Assembly (NCBI GenBank): GCA_037042915.1
Contig: CM073196.1
Location: forward strand, 2,232,001-2,296,000
Length of the DNA: 64,000 nucleotides
DNA from: Auricularia sp. M13
Taxonomy: Eukaryota; Basidiomycota; Agaricomycetes; Auriculariales; Auriculariaceae
Reading direction: 5' to 3'
Translations under genes and position numbers: made by a program
The notes under the pieces: generated by a model
The model's database searches: none
What the model saw: only the letters and a program-made list of their open reading frames with translations
What the model was told of the DNA's origin: nothing
Part shown: positions 1 to 10,891 of the stretch, in pieces
Numbering within the stretch: position 1 is the first letter of the stretch
Layout: every line of letters begins with the position of its first letter

Positions 1-1643
1 AGCGCTGGCTACAGGACAATCGTCGACGTAATGTTGGTCGCTGCCGCATGCGCGGCAGACATAACCTTCGCGAGGTTTTTTACCGCCTGTATCACCGGTC
101 TCGTATCGCTTAGGGCAATCACGGATGAGATGGTCAGTCTGGATGCAAGCCGTCAAAAGTGGATCGGAGAAAAAACGTCAGAGGGGACCTACGCCTTTAC
201 ACCGATTACAGACGTAGCCTTCAGGAACAGGAGCTTTCTCTGGTTTGTCCGGACAGTCTTTCAAGAAATGCTATGCAAATAATCAGTAATCTGGACAAGA
301 GGCTTAACGAATATTTACTTCTTCCGACTGGCATATTCGACACTTGTATCCCTCGGGCGGGCGTTTGGAATTATGGTCTATGGAGTAATGAATCGCGGTG
401 CTAGTTGCGTATGCAGAGCTCACCTGTCTTGGGGCGCTTGGAAGGAGGCTGAGCGATATTTCCCCAGATATAATTCTCGCCAGATGCCTCCTCAAGAGGT
501 CTTTTGGGAGGTGCATTAGAGACGACAAACGGATTTTTGGCGACTTTGGGCGGCATCGTTTGAGCGCCGGGAGCGATAGAAAACGCGTAAAACCACTGCA
601 TTTCGGTCAGTGGCCCGCTATCGTGATTCGCAAAAACTAACCCGAGGCTTTTTCACGCCGGCGACATCTGGCTCGCCAAATGAACCCAGACTAATGAATC
701 GAGTCGTGCGGGTGGGAGCTCCTGGCTCCTCCCAAGCAAAGGGTTCGCGTTCCCAGAATCGCGAGGGCTTGCCGCCGGCTGCGAAGTGGTAGCGCGGCTT
801 GCAGCGACGGATAACGTCGTCCAACGGTGGTGCAGTATTTCCGATGTATTCCACCAGCGCAGGGGCACTGGAAGAATGTTGCGAGATGGAGATAGGCCAA
901 AGGTGTGTGAGAAGGATGTCTACTCCAGACTGCTGGGAACGGACAGCGTTGGCAGCCGGGAGCGATTGAGGATCAGGGTCTGGAGTCGCGAGAAGAGGGT
1001 TGGAGAGGAAGACTTCAATGTCCTTGGAGGTGAGCGACGGGGAATAGACCTGCGTAGTCTTTGAGTCCGGAATATATATATATGCTTCTGTGACTATAGA
1101 GATATACGCACGTCTCGTTCTGCGGTCTTGTATGTGCTAGCGTCGTATTTGCCGCCGCCGCAAGAGCCAATGCGCAAGTTGTGTTCAGTCGTGATTATTG
1201 AAGTCTTTTCTGTAAGCGCGTTTAGAGGCGCACTCATCCGCGAGAGACAAAGCCTACCCAGGACGGTCACGTTGGTGCAAATTTCGGGATTTCCGGACGA
1301 CAATTTCTCGAGGACGGCGGGAGGGAAGGTATGCTCGCCCTGTACGATGTACATGGGTAGTGGTGCTGTAGACCGTCAACGCGACGCACAGCAGCAGCGT
1401 ATGAGCGTACCTAATAGGATCCATCGAGCAAGGCATTAATGTCGTCGTTCTCGGACGGGCCAAAGAAGTCGCCGACGCATAGCACGAATGCGAACTTGCC
1501 GTGCTTGTCGTCGATGGTTTTGACTCGCGAAAATAAATCCCTAAGGGCGCCGAGCGGGGAACCGACTGCGAGCCTGGCATGGGCATTAGTTCAGCACGGG
1601 GGGAGGTCCTACAGCCAACTAACACCTTCACAGACGCGCTCAT
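1..1643 (-). CDS. DRN1: CWF19-like / Drn1 protein with CCHC zinc knuckles (partial, 3' end off window)
   Basis: Homologue of the CWF19L1/Drn1 family, which associates with the lariat debranching enzyme and the spliceosome. Start at 1643 (MSASVKV), with a 20-base first exon and an intron to about 1579. The next exon reads VGSPLGALRDLF and VGDFFGPSEND, the family's metallophosphatase-like N-terminus. YIVQGEHTFPP, SKDIEVFLSNPLLATP and FISLGSFGEPDVAG follow. Downstream are three zinc knuckles of the form C-x2-C-x4-H-x4-C: CRICQSEEHFLKDC near 330-260, CNRCKGTDHLIRDC near 215-105, and CRACGSDQHYVDDC at 60-10. The C-terminal CwfJ domains lie left of the window. Around 1414-1420 the frame breaks by one missing base, most simply CC for CCC in a run; it otherwise reads DGSLLAPLPMY as in the family. 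It diverges from ARPC1 with 81 bases between starts. Confidence 0.85.
1071..1083. repeat. Short (TA)n run
   Basis: An alternating TA tract lies inside an intron of the DRN1-like gene. It is the only clear dinucleotide microsatellite seen in the left 10 kb. Confidence 0.6.
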
Positions 1644-1724
1644 GATCGTCAAGAACGCGCTTTCGGAGTCGGACTTTTGCGTCATCACCGCTCTCTTCAA
1701 GCCGCGAGTCGACTGCTCGTCCTC
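1644..1724. promoter_or_regulatory. 81-base bidirectional spacer, DRN1 / ARPC1
   Basis: These 81 bases separate the two divergent start codons, so both 5' UTRs and core promoters must overlap here or extend into the opposite gene. No TATA box is visible. Confidence 0.55.
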
Positions 1725-3174
1725 ATGGCTGCTCCAGAAATCTTTACCATCGCCCAAGTGCCTCTCACCGCGCATTCTTTCAATGCCGATCGCACCAGTG
1801 CGTATCTGATGACTCGGCGCTCAACTTCGTGCTGATTGAGCGCAGAATTGGCCACTTGCCTGAACACCAACGAGGCCCAGATTTTCACCAGACAGGGCAA
1901 TGAATGGAAGGCGGAAGACACGCTCTCGGAGGTATGCCCGTTCATTTGATGCTCGTCGTTTGTAACTGACCCATGAATGGCTGCAGCACGATAAGCTCAT
2001 CACATCCATCGACTGGGCGCCCAACTCGAACCGCATCGTGACTGCATCCCAAGACAGGAACGCATACGTGTGGACCCAAACGCCCGATGCGTCTGGCAAG
2101 AATGTCTGGAAGCCGACCCTGGTTCTCTTGCGCATCAACCGGGCTGCCACCTACGTGCGCTGGAGCCCTAACGAGGACAAATTCGCCGTCGCCAGCGGCG
2201 CCAGGGCCATCGCCATCTGCTCATTCGATGCCGACAACGACTGGTGGGTTTCCCGCCTGCTCAAGAAGCCGATTCGCTCGACGGTGCTCTCTGTGGATTG
2301 GCACCCCAATAATGTTCTGCTCGCCGCTGGAACCGCAGATATGAAGGCTCGTGTGTTCTCTGCTTTCATCAAGGATGTCGACAAGAAGTGCGTGCAGTCT
2401 CTTAGCGGCAGTCATTGAACTCAGTCGTCTCCATAGGCCCAGTCCCACCGTATGGGGCGAGAAATTGCCCTTCAACACTATCTGCGGGGAGTATGCCAGC
2501 GCTGCGGGTGGCTGGGTCCACTCCGTCGCATTCTCTCCCTCTGGAGATGTGCTTGCGTTCACATGTCCGTCCGTGGTATGCCGTATTTGGTCCTCCTTTG
2601 ACGCGTCCCTACAGCCCATGATTCGACCATCTCGATCGTGTACCCTGGTGGACCCGCGGTCATCACAATCCGCAGCAGCACCCTGCCCTATGTCTCCCTG
2701 ACCTGGACGGCTGAGGACGCGCTCGTTGCTGCGGGGCACGATTGCCAACCAGTTCTATTTTCCGGATCTCCTGAGGGCTGGAAGGCAATTGGGAGCTTGG
2801 ACGACGCCAAGTCCGGAGGACCGCTCACGCCCATGAGCACTGGCTCATCTACTTCCACTGGCCGCTTCGGAGGGAGCAGTGGCATCGGGCGATTGAACAA
2901 CGAAGCATATAACCGGTTCAAGAACGCAGATTCCCGTGGAGGCACGCCGAGCTCGCCCGTTACGGGCGGCGGCGACGCGTCGGGCGACACGGAGTTGATG
3001 ACCGTCCACCAGAACACCATTACGAGTGTCCGCCCGTACGAAATCTCTCCGAATGGCAGCGTTACGAAGGTCAGCACCAGCGGAGTCGATGGCAAGTTGG
3101 TGATCTGGAACGTCGCGGTTCCTAGTGGCGCAGGAGGGCTGAGCACTCGCCTGGGAGCTGTTCATCTTCGCTAA
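1725..3174 (+). CDS. ARPC1: Arp2/3 complex subunit ARPC1 (WD40)
   Basis: The p40 WD-repeat subunit of the Arp2/3 complex, which nucleates branched actin at endocytic patches. The protein begins [14 protein letters not shown] at 1725 and aligns through the whole family: [77 protein letters not shown] and [13 protein letters not shown]. Introns that keep the frame are about 1800-1851, 1932-1986, 2388-2436 and 2565-2614. A Gly/Ser/Thr-rich insert near 2815-3000 replaces the actin-proximal loop, followed by the last blade ending GKLVIWNV. The stop is at 3172-3174, about 104 bases from the convergent APC15-like gene. About 395 residues, normal for the family. Confidence 0.95.
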
Positions 3175-3278
3175 ACGCTGTATCTCTATATTTTGTTGCA
3201 TACAACTACAAATCGGTCGAATCAGTCTATTCATGTGATTGGAAGTGAAATCTCGAGAGAGAGACGGATGTAGCGCTG

Positions 3279-3884
3279 TTATCTGAGAGGAGGGCTCGAA
3301 GTATGAATGGGTTCGGCGTCCATGGAAAAGCCACTGCCGTCAGGGTCACCGTCCTCGTCTCCTTCTGAGCGCTCGTCTGTGGCATCCATGTCTTCGAGAC
3401 TGGCGTCGAGATCCTGTTCCACGCCGCTGATGGATCCTGCGTTGTCGCCGTCTTCGCCGTTTGTACCGTCTGTATCCTCCGAGCCTCCTTCCGAAGTTTC
3501 TGTTGCAGCCTGAAGAGGGATCAGTCAAATCAATGGTTCGGACGATGCGGATTAGTGCGCACATCGTTCTTCTCTTCCTGCAAGGTCATCGTTTTCCCAA
3601 TTGGCACAAGGAAAGTCGAGCCGCGGTTGCGCACAGCTTGCAACTGCACAGTTGTCAGTCCAAGAAGCTTGTACCCTAAACGGAGCCGCGCATACTTGCT
3701 CTTCGATCTCGGTCTCTTCCTCGCTCAGCTGCGCAAGCTCGTTGTTCATGTCGCGCCGCGAAGCTAATCGAACGCGGCCCCGAGAGCGCTGCGCAAATGG
3801 TAAAGGATGCGGCTGCGGAGGAGTTGGTAAAAGGAGTGGAAATTTGTGCCTCAGTGGGATGAGGGTTGGGGATGCCACAGACAT
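3279..3884 (-). CDS. APC15: Anaphase-promoting complex subunit 15-like
   Basis: A small subunit of the APC/C ubiquitin ligase, which in animals helps turn over the mitotic checkpoint complex. Three exons (3696-3884, 3563-3643, 3279-3509) splice in frame. The N-terminus MSVASPTLIPLRHKF resembles the family's start. NELAQLSEEETEIEEQ followed across the first intron by LQAVRNRGSTFLVPIGKT matches the human block ending LVPIGK. The third exon is a long acidic tail (EDTDGTNGEDGDN and following) as in the family. An upstream in-frame Met at 3917 is also possible. The 52-base intron at 3644-3695 was chosen because it keeps the family motif in frame. Identification rests on these short blocks only. 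Confidence 0.7.
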
Positions 3885-4335
3885 CGCGCGATCGGAAAGA
3901 CGCGTGCGAGCGGACATGGAAAGCGTGTCCGAAGTTCAGACTGTGACAGCGTTTACAGCGTCGGCACTCATTCTTTGCCGAGTCGCTGCACTTGGCGAAG
4001 ACTATGCCGCAGTCATTGCTTAGAACGCTTTGCTTGCTTCAAGATGTTTACATTCCAAGGCTAAAGCACTGGGAGCAGTCGAAACTAATCGCGCAGAGCG
4101 TTTGGGAGACATTGGGCAGGGGGATACTCTCACTATCAGTCTAGGTGCGCCATGAAACAATGTCACTGACATTTTGCTCATGGCTATATAGCCATGATAG
4201 TTCGGGCAAGAGGCATCTAGTCCTGAACGCAGGCGAGGCAGGAAGGCTCCGGGAGACAGTTATTCGCTCCCAACGCCCAACAACCTTCAGTATTATTTCG
4301 CCTATCACGTTCAGCAACTTAAAGAGTATTCAGAA
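3885..4335. other. Intergenic stretch, no supported gene
   Basis: Shared upstream region of the APC15-like gene (minus) and the orphan Arg/Ser-rich gene (plus). Short open frames exist at 4145-4396 but show no family motif. A TATA-like CTATATAG lies near 4185, about 150 bases before the downstream ATG. Confidence 0.4.
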
Positions 4336-5725
4336 ATGGCTACCAACCCGCGGACTAGCGGTCGATGGAGAGGTCATGTTCGAAAGCTTACGGTAGGTAA
4401 GAACCGTCCTTCGCGCTGCCTTTACTCACGAGGTTACAGGTTACTATATCATCTCTCTTCCTTCCCTGACGATGCGAATTACTATCGCATGGAAACACCA
4501 TCAGATCCAATCCAGGTGCTCGCGCTATCCGTCCGCCATTGGCAGGAAGACAGCAATATCAGACTTGGCTTTCAAGTTTCAATTGGTACCCTGGGATGCG
4601 GACCAACCGAGACGCGCAACTTCCAGAATGGCCAGTACGCGGCATTAGACTTGCCAAATCATGTGTGAATCAGTCTCACGAGTGAGGATCACTCTGACCG
4701 TGGTTTCTTTAGGATCCGTGTCGACTCGACAGTGGCGACATGCTGAGCGGGATGAAGACTCTGCAGGAAAAACTCCGTTCGGGTCGTCCTGCTCTACTCG
4801 TTGTGCTGGACAAAGAAGATGACCAGGTTACAAGCCTGCTCGCTGAGGCTGGGATCGACACGAATCCTTCGCTGGCGGACATATGTCGCCCGATCCCCCC
4901 TTCGCACTCGTCACCTTCGCATAGTCGGGCGAATCGTATGGACCGCCCGGCAATAGACGCGGTGACAGTTATAGACCGCCGCGCGAGCGAGATTCCTGGT
5001 CTCGTAACCGGGATGGTCGCGCATCGACCAGCACGAAGAGAGAGCCTGACGATGACTTCCATCCCTACGCCGACCGCCGTAATGGCCGTCGCTCCCTGTC
5101 ACCTCGGCGCCGGACTCCTGCGCATTCACGCGCCCGGTCTCTATCTCGCTCGCCGCACCGACCAGACGCAGTCACTAAGGAAGAAGAGAATGATCATAAA
5201 CTGCCTCCTAGGCAGTTGCCCGTGCTTCTCTCGCTCTCAGAGATCTACAGGCTGGCCCGCAACGATATGACCGCGTCTCCCGGCCTCTCCACGATCGCGG
5301 GCACATCGCGCATTGATACCTGCACGCGTCACTGTAGCGAGTAAGTCGCGGGCTTTTGCAGCTAGTGCATTGCATTGCTGATTTCATATTCAAGCTTGAT
5401 ATACAAGCTCTTCACAAGCCTGATCAAAGGGCCAGCAAGCTATCAAGTAGTGACGGGCACTGAGCCTAAGCTAGGCGATACCCCTGCGACCTCGTCTGCT
5501 GCTGCTGCTGCTGCTGCCCGCTCAATTTCCGATGAAGATGACACAGAGCCGCAAATGCCATTGTCCGCTCGCGTGCCGGCAAGCATGACTGCTGGTCAGC
5601 GACCAGATTATGATGCATTGGACGACACCGACGACGACGACGATTATTATCATGGGTCTCGCCGCGCCGAACTGTCTGCGAACCTCTATGAAAACGGCGA
5701 CTGGAATAATAGCCGTGCGAGCTAA
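4336..5725 (+). CDS. Uncharacterised Arg/Ser-rich protein with acidic C-terminus
   Basis: I do not recognise this protein. It begins MATNPRTSGRWRGHVRKLTV at 4336. A plausible second exon from about 4433 reads PDDANYYRMETPSDPIQVLA and joins, through an intron at about 4665-4713, to a frame containing MLSGMKTLQEKLRSGRPA. From 4925 the frame changes to a basic Arg/Ser-rich segment (RRSLSPRRRTPAHSRARSLS), which needs an intron or a base anomaly between about 4827 and 4924. The segment LPVLLSLSEIYRLARNDM ends at a clear GTAAGT donor (5340). The last exon, from about 5395, carries LIYKLFTSLIKGP, a run of seven Ala and a DDTDDDDD patch before the stop. The Arg/Ser dipeptides suggest RNA-linked work, but this is inference. 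Confidence 0.5.
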
Positions 5726-5817
5726 GCCGGAATGCAGCAGCTGCCAAGAAATATATCTATGCGGTGTAAAAATACAGCAGCAATCCAATGTTCCGGCCAA
5801 GAAATGGGAGCTCTGGA

Positions 5818-8161
5818 TTAGTTATGCTCAAGGTGAGAGTATGCTGGTTGGCGCAGCCATAATTTATGGTGAAGATCTTGAACAAATGCAGCCTTGACGG
5901 GGCAGTATGAGTTGGGTATTACAAACGTCACGTTCACACGCACCTGCACATCGGTCATAATCATATGTAGTCCATCGACGAAGGAATCTGCGAGCGGCGC
6001 GCTGGGTTTGAGATGTTAGATTGGCAAAAAAAAGGGTCCACGTGGAAAGATAAACCTTATATCGAATAGGTTGACGCGTGCAGCGCCAGGCAACTGCTTG
6101 AGTGCGTTCCACGCTTCCTCATTGAAACTGCAAGAGATGTTACAACGTGGTGGCAGGCAAAAGGGTGGACGCACTGGTATAATCGTGGGTTGACTCGAGC
6201 GTCTTTCCCTGTGCGCCCATCGCGATATCAACATAAATTCTGTCGCAAAGAGGCCCACATACAGTCCTTATTCAGAGGATGCTACAAAGAAGGCTGTGAG
6301 CTATCGGGCGTGCGTATGTAAATGGCCTCACATTTTTAGGAGGCAGGCCTAATTTGAGTGGACGGGCCGGGCTCCCCATCCATATAACCTTAGGCATCTT
6401 CTGACCCGGACATGCATCAGGCGAAAATTTGGTTGCCAGACCTCTGAGCAAGTCGCCGAAGTGAGCGATCGTCCATTGCCTGTCGTGGTCGTCTTCCCCG
6501 GTTATTACCAAGTTATGGTGGCTCGCGCCGATCACCTATCCACCTTTCAACAAAGCAGCCATACGGACCAGGAAATATGGACGCACGACGGTATCGAATT
6601 CCAACAGGTTTTCGCAGGAAAGCTTGAACTTGAATTCACGGATGACCGAATCCCAGATGACTGAACCATTGGGTTGGAATGGATGACGGAGGAGGGCACG
6701 TCGGACGCACATGTCATGTTGACTGGACCAATGTACTCCGTCTTCTTGAGCGCCTTCATTGCGGGCTGCACGCGTGTCAGGGGCGAGCGTCGGTCCGAAT
6801 AGATACGACGTACAGTGCGCTTATATTTGTCCCAGTCACCGTTGTAGACGTAGGACTGATGATATAGAATCAGTACACTCTCAACTCGCATTCAAGCTTC
6901 AGAGTACACACCATAACATCAAAGGCATAGCGAACGTGGGAGTCGCCCCAAAACAGAACACTCCGCGGCATCCACCCGTCTTGAGTGATGTTCGGAGAGG
7001 CGTCAACGCGTATAGCTGGTGGCTGGTTGGATCACCGTACGCTTCCCTCAAGGGTCAGACGTACGTTCAGGCCATCGGCACCCGGTCGGTTGGAATATAT
7101 ACCCCTGAAATGTATGTCGTTCTGACCAGTGCGCCCTGATAAAGCGACCTGCGACCTGATCAGCGCCTCTGAATGTCACACAGAAGCATGCAGGACTGGC
7201 CTGGAATCCCGTCGTATCGAGAGCATTCAGGCACAGTCTCCATGTACTCCACCTCGGCGGCTGAGCGCCATTCAGGCAGCGACGGGATGGCGGAGACCTT
7301 ACCACATCCTTGCGCCGCAGTAGCAGGAGGAGTAAGCATCGTCCATCTGTCGCGGAGGACGGGTTCGGCAAGGTCCCACTGCAAAGACATGATCTCGTTC
7401 TCGTCCACCGCGCGGTAGTTCTGCAGCGAATAAACATAAGAGCAGCCTCCATGGACAGAACGGAACACACACCGAGAATGACCACCAGATCGAGGCATTT
7501 ATTGGGCTCGCTGAGACGAGATTGAAAGGATACTTGTATCGACACGCTCCCAAATACTGCACAGCGCCACTGGTGAGCAACGGAGCCATCCGGCGTGCCC
7601 AGCACTCACCTCCACGGCCACTTCCGTTGCCCAGCGCTCCTCGCCGTCAATGGTCACATGGAATACGTCCGGACCATGCGCTTTGAGGATGCGACTCGTT
7701 TCGGGCTGTCCGACGGCATTAGCGCGAAATGCTGTAACAGGTCGCTGGCAACGCGCACGTGTGGAGAGGGGTTCCGGTTGTCGGCGGCGGCGCACTCCTC
7801 TGCGGACGTGCGCGAGATGAGAAAGTAACCCTGATTCGCGACGTCAGGCGCAAAGCAGGCTTCTACGTCGAGCCCCAGGTCGGGGTTCGTTGCGAGAGGC
7901 CTGCGATCGCGGTCAGGCGGCCCCCCGCAGACCATAGCAACATACGCACTGGCATACAGGCTGCCGTGCAGATGTTGGCGCTGGCACAAGAGGATTGGGG
8001 CAATTACCGCCGTTGGCTAACGACGACCCGAAGTAGACTGAAAGCGACTTCAAGCGTTCAGGTGTATACTGAAATGGCTGCGCAATATGGAAAGACACGA
8101 GAAATGAGAGTGCGACGAGTGCAACGAGCGCGATAATGGGTCCTGGCCGGCGGTAATGCAT
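5818..8161 (-). CDS. Type II membrane protein with SGNH/PC-esterase-like domain
   Basis: Starts at 8161 (MHYRRPGPII); Mets at 8308 and 8269 would add a basic cytoplasmic tail. One N-terminal membrane span (IALVALVALSFLVSFHIA) is followed by lumenal segments such as FHVTIDGEERWATEVAVE, SLQWDLAEPVLRDRW and, across introns, SVLFWGDSHVRYAF near 6960-6900, whose GDSH is the nucleophile block of the Pmr5/Cas1p-type SGNH family. Later come VIGASHHNLVITGEDDHDRQ and NEEAWNALKQLPGAARVNLF, and after an intron DSFVDGLHMIMTDVQ, the usual D-x-x-H region. Such proteins are Golgi or surface glycan O-acetyl transfer/esterase candidates, but the substrate is unknown. Exon ends in the middle are approximate and the C-terminus after 5960 is uncertain. 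Confidence 0.65.
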
Positions 8162-8458
8162 GCTGGAATGCGGTCTCCTTGGTAGGAGCACAAGGAGTTC
8201 TGGACGGAGTTTGCGATCGTGCGCTTTCTTGGGCGCTTTCTTGCCAGCCTGTCGATCGAGATGATGCATGTGCACAATTGGCAGCGAATGGCTCTGGAAT
8301 GGCTGCAAGGTATAGTTGGTTGCTATCGTCGTAGTGGACTCAACAGTCTATCGTCGTATTGGAGCCAATGCAGGAATCTCCTACGTTCGTCCTCATGATC
8401 CCGCGAGAATTATCATAATATGACCCAGCAACACATTCTCCAACATATAGCGCCCATG
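8162..8458. other. Intergenic, SGNH gene promoter and SRP40 3' side
   Basis: No gene seen. It holds the upstream region of the minus-strand SGNH gene, or its extended basic N-terminus if the Met at 8308 is used, and the 3' flank of the SRP40 gene. Confidence 0.4.
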
Positions 8459-9997
8459 CTAAGTAAATTTGATGCTGTGGCTTTCCATCTGGAAAGGGAG
8501 TTTAGCCATTGACAAAGTTTCTTGCTGTCGTTTTACGAACCGTGATTTCTCCACCTCGATAACTGCCTCGCTTCTTCTTGTTTTTCTCCTTGCGAAAACC
8601 CGCGCCGCGCGTAACGATGAGATCCTGACTAGCCTTCTCGCCATAATCATTAGCAGGACGAGGCTAGCGGGTACATGAGCAACTGGAGTGTGCAGAGGTT
8701 ATGGCGCTGAAGCTAACCTTGGCATCAAACGTATTATCCTTCAGACGCTCGTCCAGGTATGTCAGCTTTTCAGCACGAATTCTTTGGAACGGGACATTGG
8801 TCTTGCGACCGGGTTTTTGAATCTGGTCAGGGTCGGGAGTGCTCGCAGTGGTCTCGATTGCCGTGGCTACGGCATTGCCGGACTCGGAGGTTCTGCGTTT
8901 CTTCGTCACCCGTATATCGTCCTTCGCGATGTCGACGACGGGAGCGGGGGCCACTGGTTTAGCCGCTTTCTTCTGGGTGACCTCGTCTTCAGACGAATCT
9001 GAGGAATCCGAGCTCGAATCTGAGCTAGACGAGCTGGACGACGATTTTTTCGACACCTTGGCTATCGTCGCGGTAGACTTCGCCTTGGACTTGGAGTCGT
9101 CGTCCGAGGAATCGGAAGAATCGCTCGAGGAAGAATCACTCGAAGATGAACTTGACGCTGCCTTTTTCGCAGGCTTGGACGCTGCAGCAGCGGCCTTGCC
9201 GTCTTCACTCGATAGTGTTTTTTGAGAGTCGGTGCTGCTGGAAGATGAACTGGATGACGCGGGCTTCTTGGGTTTAGCTGGCTGCACGAGCTGCGCAACT
9301 GCGTTGGCTTTCGCCGAGCCGAGCCCTGGGCGTGAAGGTGGTGCTATCAAACATATTAGATATATGCAAATAACGCGACTGAGCCCTGCGAACATTCGGA
9401 TCGAGGTTTCGAGACAGCTGGTTTCTTCTTCGGAGCGTCGCTCTCACTGTCTGAGCTATCTGACGAGGAGGATGACGAGGAAGAAGACGAGGAGGAGGAT
9501 GACGAGGAATCTGAAGACGCTGGACAAAGATGAGCATAAACCGCAAACAGCAGGACGAATAGGTGCGCACACGACTCATCCGAGCTCGAACTGGAGCTGG
9601 AAGCTACGTTGGTGTGATCAGCGCCGTTGGTTGCAAGATAATGAAATGACTGTACAGGAGCTAGATGGGCGGGCAGGCTTCCTGTGAGAAATGTCAGCTC
9701 AAAACATGTGGCGTGAGTCGGTCAGGCTCACGTTTTCAGCGGTTTGTTCTCCTTCCAGGCCCTTACGGCGTCTGCGAGTTCCAGCCCAGCACCACTTGGC
9801 ACGTCGTCCTTGATCACAATAACGCTCTGTGCAGCCTTTTTTACGGCCTCTGCGGCCTTCGTGTTACCCCGGGTTTTGAGAAAGGCATAGATTAACGAGT
9901 AAGTGGCTTCCATAGACGCGTCAGTTCTGTCTGCATCTTTGTAGACGCGTAGCGCACCAGCCAGATGACCGTCTCCTTCTGCAGTAGCGTCGGCCAT
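8459..9997 (-). CDS. Nopp140/SRP40-type nucleolar phosphoprotein
   Basis: A nucleolar chaperone-like protein for snoRNP and rRNA processing. The N-terminal exon (start 9997) contains [20 protein letters not shown], a LisH-like helix pair. The middle consists of Ser runs alternating with acidic and Lys/Ala/Pro stretches, split by several short introns. The conserved SRP40 C-terminal domain follows: [29 protein letters not shown], then across an intron [20 protein letters not shown] and [13 protein letters not shown]. The last exon, MESHSIKFT, ends at 8459 and matches the family's final residues. A small exon with GT donor at about 9560 keeps the Ser frame. An alternative start is the internal Met at 9913. 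It diverges from RIB4 with 95 bases between starts. Confidence 0.9.
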
Positions 9998-10092
9998 GTC
10001 GGAAAGGTGTACAAGCGCCTCAGACGGAAATTTTGAGCGCCGATTTCACGCTCATCGCTTCGGCGTTACAAGTACAGCAAGGAACTCGCATC
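9998..10092. promoter_or_regulatory. 95-base bidirectional spacer, SRP40 / RIB4
   Basis: Spacer between the divergent starts at 9997 and 10093. If RIB4 instead began at the in-frame ATG at 10033, only 35 bases would remain, so the downstream ATG is preferred. Confidence 0.5.
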
Positions 10093-10747
<655 letters not shown>

Positions 10748-10891
10748 AGCATGCAAAGTCCATGTACCAGTACAGTACAGTATAACTGTAAGGAATGAAC
10801 GAGAACTGCTTGAAATTACGCCGACAATGCGCGGACTCATTTGCTTCCGGTGCCGCACGTCTCTTCTCCTCTGCCATCTGGCCTGCGCACA

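Noticed and set aside
1405-1440. Stop-codon readthrough in DRN1
   Set aside because: The frame also changes at the next junction, so readthrough alone would not restore the protein; a one-base length error is simpler.
3690-3700. A frameshift in the APC15-like gene between EEQ and YARLRLGYK
   Set aside because: A normal 52-base intron (3644-3695) joins EEQ to LQAVRNRG in frame, so no shift is needed.
8839-9225. Acidic 128-codon plus frame opposite the Ser runs
   Set aside because: Antisense of Ser codons gives Glu/Asp-rich peptide; the SRP40 frame has conserved ends.
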